NCBI RefSeq assembly: GCF_021391495.1
Contig: NZ_CP090063.1
Coordinates: forward strand, 4,464,001-4,528,000
From: Amycolatopsis acidiphila
GTDB taxonomy: Bacteria; Actinomycetota; Actinomycetes; Mycobacteriales; Pseudonocardiaceae
Reading direction: 5' to 3'
Length of the DNA stretch: 64,000 nt
Part shown: positions 54,468 to 63,030 of the stretch, one piece after another
How positions within the stretch are numbered: the stretch's first letter is position 1
Layout: each line of letters begins with the position of its first letter
Program-made: the position numbers and the translations under genes
The notes under the pieces: model-generated
The model's input: only the letters and a program-made list of their open reading frames with translations
What the model was told of the DNA's origin: nothing
Database searches by the model: none

Positions 54468-55025
54468 ATGACCGCTCCCGCGAAGTACGCGGACCTGACC
54501 GGCACCTACACCCTCGACCCGGCGCACACCCGGATCGGGTTCGTCGCGCGGCACGCGATGGTGACCAAGGTGCGCGGCGCGTTCAACGAGTTCAGCGGTA
54601 CCGCCGAGATCGACGGGGCCAACCCGGAGAAGTCGAGCGCGACGGTGACCATCAACGTGCACAGCATCGACACCCGCAACGCCGACCGCGACGGTCACCT
54701 GCGCAGCAACGACTTCCTGCAGATGGACGAGTACCCGGAGATCACCTTCGTCTCGACGGAGGTCGCGCGGAGCGGGGACGACACGTTCGACGTGACCGGC
54801 GACCTGACGATCAAGGGCGTGACCAGGACGCTGACGATCCCGTTCAGCTACGAGGGCACGGCGCAGGACCCGTTCGGCAACACCCGGATCGGGTTCGAGG
54901 GCTCCGTGGTGATCAACCGCAAGGACTTCGGCATCACCTGGAACGCGGCGCTGGAGACCGGCGGCGTGCTGGTGAGCGACAAGGTGACCCTGGAGTTCGA
55001 GGTCTCGGCGGTCAAGAACGCCTGA
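54468..55025 (+). CDS. YceI-family polyisoprenoid-binding-like protein
   Basis: A 185-residue lipocalin-like YceI protein: YTLDPAHTRIGFVARHAMVTKVRGAFNEFSG, VTINVHSIDTRNADRDGHLRSNDFLQMDEYPEITF and LTIKGVTRTLTIPF are the family signature. No signal peptide is present, so it is cytoplasmic, unlike periplasmic E. coli YceI. Binds isoprenoid or quinone-like lipids in known members. AAGGAGG precedes ATG 54468. Controlled by the MarR encoded divergently. Confidence 0.93.
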   Translation: MTAPAKYADLTGTYTLDPAHTRIGFVARHAMVTKVRGAFNEFSGTAEIDGANPEKSSATVTINVHSIDTRNADRDGHLRSNDFLQMDEYPEITFVSTEVARSGDDTFDVTGDLTIKGVTRTLTIPFSYEGTAQDPFGNTRIGFEGSVVINRKDFGITWNAALETGGVLVSDKVTLEFEVSAVKNA

Positions 55026-55040
55026 GCCCCGGCACCGGTG

Positions 55041-55074
55041 AAGGAGGGCCCCGCCACCCGGCAGGGCCCCCTTT
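55041..55074. terminator. Terminator between yceI and the Cox-like operon
   Basis: AAGGAGGGCCCCGCC (55041-55055) and GGCAGGGCCCCCTTT (55060-55074) pair over most of 15 positions with a 4-nt loop. It lies between the convergent yceI and coxM-like genes and may stop transcription from both sides. Confidence 0.6.
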
Positions 55075-55080
55075 CGCGCG

Positions 55081-55893
55081 TCAGGCCGCGGCGGACTCCA
55101 GAGCCCGCTTCGTCAGCACCCGCGCCAGATGGGACCGGTACTCGGCGCTCGCGTGCGGCTCGGTGACCGGGCTGGCGTCCTGCGCGGCCAGTGCCGCGGC
55201 GTCGGCGACGGACGCTCCCGAGGCGAGCGCCTGCTCCGTCGCCGTGGCGCGGATCGGGGTGCCCGCCATGTTGACCAGCCCCACGGCCTGCCCGACGACC
55301 GCGACCCCGACGATCGCCCAGTCGATGGAGCGGCGGGTGAACTTCTCGAAGCCCCAGCCGACCCCGGCCCGCGCCGGCACGCGGACCTCGGTGATCAGCT
55401 CGTCCGGCTCCAGTGGCGTGGTGAACGGCCCCAGGAAGAACTCCGCCGCGGGGATCTCCCGCTGCCCGCCCGGGCCGCGCACGACGAGCGTCCCCTCCGA
55501 CGCCAGCAGCGCGGCGGGCAGGTCGGCCGCCGCGTCGGCGTGCGCGAGCGAGCCGCCGATCGTGCCGCGGTGGCGCACCTGCTGGTCGCCGATCGCTCCC
55601 GCCACGTGCGCCAGCAGCGGCGCGTGCTCGCGCAGGACCTCGTCGTGGTGCAGGTCGTGGTACCGCGACAGCGCGCCGATCGCGACCGTCCCGTCCTCGA
55701 CCCGCACGTAGCGCAACTCCTCCAGCGGCGCGACATCCACCACGATCTCGGGCGTGGCGAAGCGCAGCTTCATCAGCGGCAGCAGGGAGTGCCCGCCGGC
55801 GAGGACCTTGGCTTCGTCACCGTGCTCGCCGAGCACCGTCAGCGCTTCGTCCACAGTGGACACTCGCCGGTAGCTGAACTGGGCCGGGATCAC
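55081..55893 (-). CDS. CoxM-like FAD subunit of a xanthine-oxidase-family molybdenum hydroxylase
   Basis: A 270-residue FAD-binding subunit (CO-dehydrogenase/nicotine-dehydrogenase type M). It keeps [13 protein letters not shown] and [10 protein letters not shown] for FAD binding. GTG 55893 overlaps the small-subunit stop by 4 bp. Carries electrons from the 2Fe-2S clusters to the acceptor. Third gene of the L-S-M transcribed order. Confidence 0.92.
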   Translation of the reverse strand: MIPAQFSYRRVSTVDEALTVLGEHGDEAKVLAGGHSLLPLMKLRFATPEIVVDVAPLEELRYVRVEDGTVAIGALSRYHDLHHDEVLREHAPLLAHVAGAIGDQQVRHRGTIGGSLAHADAAADLPAALLASEGTLVVRGPGGQREIPAAEFFLGPFTTPLEPDELITEVRVPARAGVGWGFEKFTRRSIDWAIVGVAVVGQAVGLVNMAGTPIRATATEQALASGASVADAAALAAQDASPVTEPHASAEYRSHLARVLTKRALESAAA

Positions 55894-56360
55894 CGGTCGA
55901 CCTCCTGTCCCGACGCGTCGATCACGGCGCTGACGATGTTGTGGTACCCCGTGCAGCGGCACAGGTTGCCTTCCAGGCCCTCGCGCACCTCTTCGCGCGT
56001 GGGCTTGGGGTTGTGCGCCAGCAGCGACACCGACGCCATCATCATGCCCGGCGTGCAGAACCCGCACTGCAGCCCGTGCTGTTCGCGGAACGCCCGCTGC
56101 ACGGGGTGCAGCTCGCCGTCCTCGCCCGCCAGGCCCTCGACGGTCATCACCCGGTGCCCGTCGGCCTGCGCGGCCAGCACCGTGCACGACTTCACCGACT
56201 CGCCGTCGAGCAGGACGGTGCACGCACCGCACGAGGTCGTGTCACAGCCGATGTTGGTGCCGGTCAGCCCGGCGTTCTCCCGCAGGTAGTGCACCAGCAG
56301 CGTGCGGTCCTCGACCTCCTCGGTCACCGCCTTGCCGTTGACCTCGATGGAGACCTTCAC
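55890..56360 (-). CDS. CoxS-like 2Fe-2S subunit
   Basis: A 156-residue small subunit with two [2Fe-2S] clusters: the plant-type cluster in [11 protein letters not shown]12-C and the second in C-G-F-C-x32-C-R-C. The sequence is intact. Overlaps the large-subunit and M-subunit genes by 4 bp each. Transfers electrons from the molybdenum site to FAD. Confidence 0.95.
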   Translation of the reverse strand: MKVSIEVNGKAVTEEVEDRTLLVHYLRENAGLTGTNIGCDTTSCGACTVLLDGESVKSCTVLAAQADGHRVMTVEGLAGEDGELHPVQRAFREQHGLQCGFCTPGMMMASVSLLAHNPKPTREEVREGLEGNLCRCTGYHNIVSAVIDASGQEVDR

Positions 56361-58651
56361 TTCGCCTCACCTTTCGCAGAAAGCGCTTCCCACACCCGCT
56401 GCGGGGTCGTGGGCATGTCCAGGTGGCGCACGCCGAGGTGCGCCAGCGCGTCCACCACGGCGTTGTGCACCGCGGGGGTGGAACCGATCGTCGCCGCCTC
56501 GCCGATCCCCTTGACGCCCAGCAGGTTGCGCGTCGTCGGCGTGGCCGAGTCGACCAGCTCGAAGTCCGGCAGCTCGGTCGCCGTGATGAACGAGTAGTCG
56601 GCCAGCGTGGCCGTGGTCGGGTTGCCGTCGGGGTCGTAGGCCATGACCTCCAGCAGCGCCTGCGCGACGCCCTGGCCGAGCCCGCCGTGCCGCTGCCCGC
56701 GGAACGCCAGCGGGTTGATCACCGGCCCGGCGTCGTCGGCGGCGATGACGCGGCGCACCACGACCTTGCCGGTCTCGGTGTCGACGTCGACGACCGCGAG
56801 GTGCGCGCCGAACGGGAACGTCGGCGAGCCCTCGCCGAACCACACGTCCGCCGAGAGAACGCCCTGCTCGGCCCGCGCCGCGAGCTGCACCCAGTCGACC
56901 GAGCCGCTCGCCGGCGCGCCGCGGACCTGCCAGGCGCCTTCGTCGACGTTCAGCTCCAGGTCCTCGGGCGCCGCTTCGAGCATGTCGGCGGCGATCTCCC
57001 TGGCGTTCGCGATCACCTTGTCCGCGGCCTGGCGCACGGCGGACCCGCCCAGCTGCAGCGACCGCGAGCCGAAGGTGCCGATCGCCTTGGGCACCTCGTC
57101 GGTGTCGCCGTGCCTGATGCTGATCCGCTCCATCGGGATGCCGAGCTGGTCCGACAGCAGCATCGTCAGCGACGTGTCGAGCCCCTGCCCGTGCGGGGAG
57201 CTGCCGGTGTACGCGGTGACCGTACCGTCCGGGTTGATGTCCACCCGGCCGCTCTCGCCGCCGGAGTCGCCGCCGGTGATCTCGACGTAGCTGGCGATGC
57301 CCAGCCCGAGCACGACCGGCTCCCCGGCCTCGCGCCGCCGCCGCTGCTCGGCACGCAGCCCGGCGTAGCCGGCCGCGTCGAGCACCTTGTCCAGTGCCTG
57401 GGCGTACTCACCGGTGTCGTAGTTCGCGCCGGACTTCGTCTTGTACGGGAACTCCTCGGGCCGGATGAAGTTGGCCTTGCGGACCTCCGCCGGGTCCATC
57501 CCGATCTCGGTGGCGAACAGGTCCATCGCGCGCTCGATCGCGGCTGTCGCCTCGGGACGGCCCGCGCCCCGGTACGCCGCGATCGGCGTGGTCGTGGTGA
57601 CGACCCCGCGGCTGCGCGTCTCGATCTTCGGGAAGTGGTAGACGCCCGACGCCATCAGCTCGGTCAGCGTCGGCAGGAACAGCGTACGCGGGTAGGCGCC
57701 CGCGTCCTGGACGACGTCGAGCCGGAACACCTCGACCGTGCCGTCGCGGCGGCCGCCGACGGTGACGGTGTTCTGCTGGGCGCGCCCGTGCGTCATGGAG
57801 GTCAGGTTCTCGCTGCGCGTCTCGGTCCAGCGGATGGGACGCCCCGCGCGCTGCGCGGCCCAGCCCAGCACGACCGGCTCGGGGTCGGAGCCGATCTTGG
57901 CGCCGAAGCCGCCGCCGACGTCCGGGGTGATCACCCGGACCTTCTCCTCGCCCACGCCGAGCCCGGCGGCGAGCAGGGTGCGGCCGATCTGCGCGTTCTG
58001 GGTGGACAGCCAGACCGTGAGCCTGTCGTCCTCGCCCCACGCGCACGCGGCGCCGCGCACCTCCAGCGGAGCGGGCGCGACCCGCTGGTTCACGATGGTC
58101 TGGGTGACCACGACCTCGCAGCCGTCGAAGGTGTCCGCGGGAAACTCGGGCATCCCGTTGACCTGGACGACATTGGAACCCATGTCGGGGAACACCAGCG
58201 TCTCGTCCGACAGTGCGGCGTCGATGCTCGCGACGGCGTCGAGCGGGTCGTAGTCGATGTCGATCAGCTCGGCGGCGTCCGCGAGCTGGTAGCGGTGCTC
58301 GGTGAGCACCAGCGCGACCGGCTCGCCGACGTAGCGCACCACGTCGGACGCGAGCCACGGTTCCACGACCGGCCCCGCCTGGCGCGGCCCGAGATCCAGG
58401 TCCGCCGCGGTGTAGACCGCCACGACGCCGGGCGCCGCGAGCGCCTCGGCCGTGTCGATCGAGGTGATCCGGGCGTGTGCGATGGGACTACGCACGAACA
58501 TGGCGTGCACGGCGCCGGTCAGCGCCTCCTCGCGCACGTCCTCGACGTACGTGCCGCCCTTGGTGATCAGTTTCTGGTCCTCGATCCGGACCACCCTGGT
58601 ACCGACGATGCTCAACTCTGGGCCTCCAACTCCGGGTACCTGGAAGATCAT
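56357..58651 (-). CDS. CoxL-like molybdopterin subunit (form II, xanthine-oxidase family)
   Basis: A 764-residue catalytic subunit of the molybdenum-hydroxylase family. The active-site loop at Tyr360 reads AYRGAGR, the form II pattern, not the AYRCSFR of true aerobic CO dehydrogenase; CO oxidation is therefore uncertain and other aldehydes or heterocycles are possible. Moco-binding stretches VGGGFGAK and the C-terminal GVKGIGEA are present. ATG 58651 is used; the gene is 60 bp downstream of the TauE-like gene on the same strand. First gene of L-S-M. Confidence 0.93.
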   Translation of the reverse strand: MIFQVPGVGGPELSIVGTRVVRIEDQKLITKGGTYVEDVREEALTGAVHAMFVRSPIAHARITSIDTAEALAAPGVVAVYTAADLDLGPRQAGPVVEPWLASDVVRYVGEPVALVLTEHRYQLADAAELIDIDYDPLDAVASIDAALSDETLVFPDMGSNVVQVNGMPEFPADTFDGCEVVVTQTIVNQRVAPAPLEVRGAACAWGEDDRLTVWLSTQNAQIGRTLLAAGLGVGEEKVRVITPDVGGGFGAKIGSDPEPVVLGWAAQRAGRPIRWTETRSENLTSMTHGRAQQNTVTVGGRRDGTVEVFRLDVVQDAGAYPRTLFLPTLTELMASGVYHFPKIETRSRGVVTTTTPIAAYRGAGRPEATAAIERAMDLFATEIGMDPAEVRKANFIRPEEFPYKTKSGANYDTGEYAQALDKVLDAAGYAGLRAEQRRRREAGEPVVLGLGIASYVEITGGDSGGESGRVDINPDGTVTAYTGSSPHGQGLDTSLTMLLSDQLGIPMERISIRHGDTDEVPKAIGTFGSRSLQLGGSAVRQAADKVIANAREIAADMLEAAPEDLELNVDEGAWQVRGAPASGSVDWVQLAARAEQGVLSADVWFGEGSPTFPFGAHLAVVDVDTETGKVVVRRVIAADDAGPVINPLAFRGQRHGGLGQGVAQALLEVMAYDPDGNPTTATLADYSFITATELPDFELVDSATPTTRNLLGVKGIGEAATIGSTPAVHNAVVDALAHLGVRHLDMPTTPQRVWEALSAKGEAK

Positions 58652-58711
58652 GCCTCACCGAAGGCCCAACATACCCTCAGGACTTTTGTCTTCGTGCATG
58701 CGGAATCTCTG

Positions 58712-59476
58712 TCACGCGGTGAAGGCCTGCCAGCCGAGCGCCGCCGCGAGGCCGAGCCCGGCGAGCCCGATCGCGATCCGCAGCGGGGTGGCGGGCAGCC
58801 GCCGGACGATCGCCGGGCCGATCCACGAACCGAGCACGGATCCCAGGCACAGCACCACGACCGCCGGCCAGACGACCTTGCCGGTGCAGGCGAACACGAC
58901 GGCGGCGACGAGGTTGGCCGCGCCGGTGGCGAGGTTCTTCGCCGCGTTCGACCGGGCCAGCGACTGCGCCCACACGGTCGACAGCAGTGCGAGCATCAGA
59001 ACTCCTGCCGCGGCACCGAAGTAGCCGCCGTAGATCGCGACGGCGAACGCCGCCACGCCGGCGGCCGGGCTGAGCCCGTGTGCGTTCGCGTGCTCGGCGT
59101 ACTTCCGCAGACGCGGACCGAGGAACAACAGTACCGACGCGCCTGCGATCAGAAACGGGACTATGACGGTGAATGTGCCGGAGGGGGTCAGCAGCAGCAG
59201 CGCGGCCCCGAACGCCCCGCCGACCGCGGTGATGAGGCAGAGGACCTTGAGGCGGGCGCGCTGGCCGGCCAGCTCGGGCCGCGACCCCGCGGTGGCGCCG
59301 ACGGTCGTGCCGAGCATCGCGATGGTGTTGGTGACGTTGGCGGACACCGGCGGCAGCCCGACGGCGAGCAGCGCGGGATAGGAGACCAGCGACGCCAGGC
59401 CGGCGATCGACCCGGTGAGCCCGGCCCCGGCACCGGCGACGAACAGCAACAGCAGGGCAGGCAGGTGCGGGGTCAC
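58712..59476 (-). CDS. TauE/SafE-family sulfite-exporter-like membrane protein
   Basis: A 254-residue protein with about eight hydrophobic segments from GTG 59476 (TPHLPALLLLFVAGAGAGLTGSIAGLASLVSYPALL). The two-fold repeat of the TauE/SafE family is seen (GSIAGLASLVSYPALLAVGL and GGYFGAAAGVLMLALL). Exports sulfite or organosulfonates in known members. Same strand and only 60 bp before the CoxL-like gene, so possibly cotranscribed. Confidence 0.85.
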   Translation of the reverse strand: MTPHLPALLLLFVAGAGAGLTGSIAGLASLVSYPALLAVGLPPVSANVTNTIAMLGTTVGATAGSRPELAGQRARLKVLCLITAVGGAFGAALLLLTPSGTFTVIVPFLIAGASVLLFLGPRLRKYAEHANAHGLSPAAGVAAFAVAIYGGYFGAAAGVLMLALLSTVWAQSLARSNAAKNLATGAANLVAAVVFACTGKVVWPAVVVLCLGSVLGSWIGPAIVRRLPATPLRIAIGLAGLGLAAALGWQAFTA

Positions 59477-59792
59477 GATGATCCATTGTCGCCGATGGGC
59501 CGATCGGCCCAGCCGCCGGGCGTGGTGGGGCGCGCACGGGACCGCCGTCGTGGCGGGGATGTTCCCACCGCGGCGGCGCCGGTTCGGCATTGTGCGAGTA
59601 GGGCACCAAGGCCCGGACCGCGGCGAGTGGCGCCGTCGTGCGTGAGCACCGGACCGTGCCGGGGGCCGTGGTGGCGGAGGCGGCCACGGCCGGGACCGAG
59701 GCGCCCGGCGGAAATCGCCAGCCCGCGTTTCCCCGCACGACCGTCGCCACAGCCGAACTCTGCCCGGGCCGGAAAATACCTACCTAAGTCCC
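59477..59792. other. Gene-free stretch between tauE-like and GH16 genes
   Basis: About 316 bp with no credible ORF with codon bias or ribosome site. It holds the 5' side of the GH16 promoter region at its right end and GC-rich, non-repetitive sequence elsewhere. I see no RNA gene or repeat. Confidence 0.5.
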
Positions 59793-59823
59793 TTGAAGGT
59801 CTGGACCACTAGCTCCATACTTT
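59793..59823 (+). promoter_or_regulatory. GH16 promoter with DasR-like site
   Basis: TTGAAG (59793-59798) and TACTTT (59818-59823) or ATACTT (59817-59822) are plausible -35/-10 boxes with an 18-19-bp spacer. GAAGGTCTGGACCACT (59795-59810) matches 12 of 16 positions of the DasR-responsive element consensus ACTGGTCTAGACCACT and covers the spacer. This suggests GlcNAc-linked repression of the glucanase gene. Confidence 0.55.
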
Positions 59824-59858
59824 TGTTTCCGCTGACAACAAAGTGCTGAGAGGCAGTG

Positions 59859-60680
59859 ATGTCGATGAAGACCTCCACCCGCCTGTCCCGCCTCCTGCGG
59901 CTGACCGCGCCCGCGCTCGCGGTGGCCGCCATGCTGGTGGCGCCTGGCAACGCCGGCGCCGCCACGGTGTTCAGCGACGACTTCAACGGACCCGCCGGCG
60001 CGGCCGCCGACGCCTCCAAGTGGACGATGGAGACCGGGGACAACGTCAACAACCACGAGCTGGAGTGGTACACCCCGGGCGCGCAGAACGCCGCGCTCGA
60101 CGGCCAGGGCCACCTGGTGATCACCGCACGCCAGGAGGGCGGGCACACCTGCTGGTACGGCCCGTGCACCTACACCTCCGCGCGGCTGAACACCTCCGGG
60201 AAGTTCACCCAGACCTACGGGCACTTCGAGGCGCGGATGAAGCTGCCGCGCGGGCAGGGTATGTGGCCGGCGTTCTGGGCACTGGGCAACGACATCGGCT
60301 CCAACGGCTGGCCGAACTGCGGCGAGATCGACTTCATGGAGAACGTCGGGTTCGAGCCGAACACCGTGCACGGCACGATCCACGGCCCGGGCTACTCGGG
60401 CGCGAACGGGATCGGCGCGGCCTACAACGGCCCGAACTTCTCCGACGACTTCCACACCTACGCCGTCGACTGGTCGCCGAACAGCATCAAGTGGTACGTC
60501 GACGGGAACCTGTACCAGACCCGCACCCCCGCCGACCTCGGCGGCAACCGCTGGGTCTTCGACCACCCGTTCTTCCTGATCCTCAACCTCGCCGTCGGCG
60601 GGGACTGGCCGGGCTCCCCGAACGGCAGCACGCAGTTCCCGCAGCAGCTGGTGGTGGACTACGTGCACGTGACGGCCTGA
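59859..60680 (+). CDS. Secreted GH16 beta-1,3-glucanase
   Basis: A 273-residue protein with an N-terminal signal peptide (about 35 residues, ending GNAGA-A) and a GH16 catalytic domain. The active site is GEIDFMENVG, the E-I-D-x-x-E laminarinase/lichenase motif, with aromatic sugar-binding residues around (MWPAFWALG, WYVDGN). No CBM is attached. Hydrolyses beta-1,3-glucan of fungal or algal walls outside the cell. ATG 59859 or 59865 follows GAGAGG. A DasR-like site in the promoter and a hairpin after the stop. Confidence 0.93.
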   Translation: MSMKTSTRLSRLLRLTAPALAVAAMLVAPGNAGAATVFSDDFNGPAGAAADASKWTMETGDNVNNHELEWYTPGAQNAALDGQGHLVITARQEGGHTCWYGPCTYTSARLNTSGKFTQTYGHFEARMKLPRGQGMWPAFWALGNDIGSNGWPNCGEIDFMENVGFEPNTVHGTIHGPGYSGANGIGAAYNGPNFSDDFHTYAVDWSPNSIKWYVDGNLYQTRTPADLGGNRWVFDHPFFLILNLAVGGDWPGSPNGSTQFPQQLVVDYVHVTA

Positions 60681-60688
60681 GGCCGCGG

Positions 60689-60723
60689 CCCTGCCGGCGA
60701 GGCGTCCCGCCTCGCCGGCAGGG
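60689..60723 (+). terminator. Hairpin terminator after the glucanase gene
   Basis: Perfect 15-bp arms (60689-60703 and 60709-60723) with a 5-nt loop begin 8 bp after the glucanase stop. No T-run follows, as is usual in this genome. Confidence 0.75.
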
Positions 60724-60746
60724 CGCACGTGCTCGCCAAGCCTGGG

Positions 60747-60764
60747 TAGAACGTGTTCTAATCT
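60747..60764 (+). promoter_or_regulatory. KstR-like box and -10 element of the LLM gene
   Basis: TAGAACGTGTTCTA (60747-60760) fits the KstR motif TnnAACnnGTTnnA at every fixed position. TAATCT (60759-60764) is a good -10; initiation would fall on or next to ATG 60770, so the transcript is probably leaderless. The box covers the -10. KstR is the TetR repressor of cholesterol catabolism in mycolic-acid-type actinomycetes. Confidence 0.65.
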
Positions 60765-60769
60765 AGCCC

Positions 60770-61645
60770 ATGCGCCACGGCATCGTGTTGTTCACCAGCG
60801 ACCGCGGGATCACCCCCGCTCACGCCGCGAAAGCGGCCGAGGAGACGGGGTTCGACTCCTTCAACGTGCCCGAGCACACGCACATCCCGGTCAAGCGCGA
60901 GGCGGCGCACCCGCGCACCGGCGACGCGACCCTGCCCGACGACCGCTACCTGCGCACCCTCGACCCGTGGGTCGCGCTCGCCACCGCCGCGGCGGTCACC
61001 ACCCGGATCCGGCTCTCCACCGCCGTCGCGCTGCCGGTCGAGCACGACCCGATCACGCTCGCGAAGACCATTGCCTCCCTCGACCACCTCTCGGGCGGGC
61101 GGGTGACGCTCGGCGTCGGGTTCGGCTGGAACGTCGACGAGCTGACCGACCACGGCGTGCCGTCCGGGCGGCGCCGGACGATGCTGCGCGAGTACCTGGC
61201 GGCGATGCGTGCACTGTGGACGGACGAGGAAGCCGCCTACGAGGGCGAGTTCGTGAAGTTCGGCCCGTGCTGGGCGTGGCCGAAGCCGGCGGGCGAGGTG
61301 CCGGTCGTGGTCGGCGCCGCGGGCACCGAGAAGACCTTCGGCTGGATCAGCCGGTCCGCCGACGGCTGGCTGACCACCCCGATGGAGGACGAGCTGCCCA
61401 AGAAGATCGCGCTACTGCACCGGATGTGGCGCGACGCGGGGCGGGACGGCGCGCCCGAGGTCGTCGTGCTCGCGGGGAAGCCGCAACCGGAAACCCTTGC
61501 CGACTACGAGGAACTGGGCGTCACCGAACTCCTTTTCGGACTTCCCGACCGCTCGCCCGAGGACGTCGTCGGGTACCTCGCCCGGCTGGCCGGGAAGCTC
61601 GGCCTTCACTCCGAAGCCACCTCCGCCACCGGAAGCAGCACCTGA
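60770..61645 (+). CDS. LLM-class F420-dependent oxidoreductase-like protein
   Basis: A 291-residue luciferase-like monooxygenase family protein of the F420-dependent subtype (TIGR03619-type order): PEHTHIPVKREAAHP, SLDHLSGGRVTLGVGFGWNVDEL and a cofactor-phosphate-binding region with PVVVGAAG. The KstR-like box directly before the gene places it in a possible steroid-catabolism regulon. The last 40 bp overlap the convergent histidine-kinase gene. Which redox step it performs is unknown. Confidence 0.85.
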   Translation: MRHGIVLFTSDRGITPAHAAKAAEETGFDSFNVPEHTHIPVKREAAHPRTGDATLPDDRYLRTLDPWVALATAAAVTTRIRLSTAVALPVEHDPITLAKTIASLDHLSGGRVTLGVGFGWNVDELTDHGVPSGRRRTMLREYLAAMRALWTDEEAAYEGEFVKFGPCWAWPKPAGEVPVVVGAAGTEKTFGWISRSADGWLTTPMEDELPKKIALLHRMWRDAGRDGAPEVVVLAGKPQPETLADYEELGVTELLFGLPDRSPEDVVGYLARLAGKLGLHSEATSATGSST

Positions 61646-63030
61646 AACCGGGTGTTCCCCGGCTGCGAGCGGACCCGCAGGTCACCGTGGTGGCGTTCCA
61701 CCACGATCCGCCACGAGATGTCCAGCCCCAGCCCCGTGCCCTGCCCCACCGGCTTGGTGGTGAAGAACGGCTCGAAGATCCGCTGGCGGATCTCCTCCGG
61801 GATGCCCGGCCCGGTGTCGCCGATCTCCACGCACACCTGGTCCTCGACCAGTGCGGTGTGGACGGTCAGCGTGCCGGTGCCGCCCATCGCGCCGAGGGCG
61901 TTGTCGATCAGGTTGGTCCACACCTGGTTCAGCTCGCCCGGGTACGCCGGCACCTCGGGCAGCGTGCGGTCGTAGTCCTTGACGACCTTCACCCCGGGCC
62001 CGATCTTGCTGCTGAGCATCACCAGCGTGGAGCCGAGCCCGTCGTGCACGTCGATCCACTGGTGCGGGGCGCGGTCCATCTGGGAGTACTGCTTGGCCGC
62101 GCCGACGAGCGCGGAGATCCGGGTGGTCGAGTCCTCGATCTCGCCCATCAGCATCTCGGTCTCCAGCGCGTAGGCGAGCCAGCGCACGGCACCGTCGATG
62201 AGCGAGTCGCCGACCGAGTCCAGGACCTCGTCGAGGTTCTGCCCGGACAGCCCGGCGCTGACGAAGATCGGCGCGAGGTCCCAGCCCTGTTCCAGCCCGT
62301 GCTCCTCGAGCCAGTCGCCGACCTCGTCCTCGCGGTCGGACTGCTGCATCGCGGTCAGCGGCGGTGCCGCGGCCACCTGCTTGACGAGCTGCTCCTGCAC
62401 GTCGAGCAGCTGTTCCAGCAGGTTGGGGTCGATGTCCTTCTTCGCCAGTATCGCCAGCTTGTGCCGCATGCCCGCGACGCGCTCGCGCAGCGCCGCGGTC
62501 GCCCGGACCGCCGCGGCCGCCGGGTTGTTCAGCTCGTGCGTCAGGCCCGCGGACACCTGGCCCAGCGCCAGCAGCCGCCGCCGGGACCCGATGAGCGCGT
62601 CGGAGTTGCGCCAGCCGAGGTAGGAGCCCTCGAGCAGGTGCGTCGCCATCGGGAACCAGCCGCGGAACTGGTCGGCGAACTCGGCCGCGGGCAGGGTCAG
62701 GAACGTCAGGTCGCTCAGCGCGTAGACCGAAGCCGCGTAGCGCTGCTGGTTCTGCCCGTAGAAGAACTGGGTGGCACCGCAGTACGCGCCGCGCTGGTCC
62801 GAGCGGGTGGTCTCGACCTCGCCGCCGGAGTCCTGCTTGGTCATCCGCAGCGCGCCCGAGAGCAGCACGTAGAAGCAGGTGGCCGGCTCGCCCTCGGTGA
62901 TCACCTTGGCCCCGCCCGGATAGTGCTCGACCGAGGCGTGCGCGAGGATCCAGTCCAGCTGGGCGTCGGAGAGGCTGGTGAACAGGAACAGGTCCCGGAG
63001 GAACTCCCGGGTCACGACGGGGTCGGTCAT
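61606..63030 (-). CDS. Sensor histidine kinase with N-terminal cyclic-nucleotide-binding domain
   Basis: A 474-residue soluble kinase. An N-terminal Crp-like cyclic-nucleotide/effector-binding domain (about 12-130, [47 protein letters not shown]) is followed by a HisKA segment with His165 (LTHELNNP) and a HATPase domain with [11 protein letters not shown] and DTGPGIP. No membrane part. ATG 63030 overlaps the upstream flavoprotein gene by 4 bp, so the two are one transcription unit. A matching response regulator probably lies beyond the window. Confidence 0.88.
   Translation of the reverse strand: MTDPVVTREFLRDLFLFTSLSDAQLDWILAHASVEHYPGGAKVITEGEPATCFYVLLSGALRMTKQDSGGEVETTRSDQRGAYCGATQFFYGQNQQRYAASVYALSDLTFLTLPAAEFADQFRGWFPMATHLLEGSYLGWRNSDALIGSRRRLLALGQVSAGLTHELNNPAAAAVRATAALRERVAGMRHKLAILAKKDIDPNLLEQLLDVQEQLVKQVAAAPPLTAMQQSDREDEVGDWLEEHGLEQGWDLAPIFVSAGLSGQNLDEVLDSVGDSLIDGAVRWLAYALETEMLMGEIEDSTTRISALVGAAKQYSQMDRAPHQWIDVHDGLGSTLVMLSSKIGPGVKVVKDYDRTLPEVPAYPGELNQVWTNLIDNALGAMGGTGTLTVHTALVEDQVCVEIGDTGPGIPEEIRQRIFEPFFTTKPVGQGTGLGLDISWRIVVERHHGDLRVRSQPGNTRFQVLLPVAEVASE

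Noticed and set aside
56357..58651. Call as true aerobic carbon monoxide dehydrogenase
   Set aside because: The active-site loop is AYRGAGR, not AYRCSFR, so only the broader molybdenum-hydroxylase call is made.
56423..59812. 1129-codon plus-strand ORF opposite the CoxL-like and TauE-like genes
   Set aside because: It runs antisense across two real genes and the gap between them; composition is that of a shadow frame.
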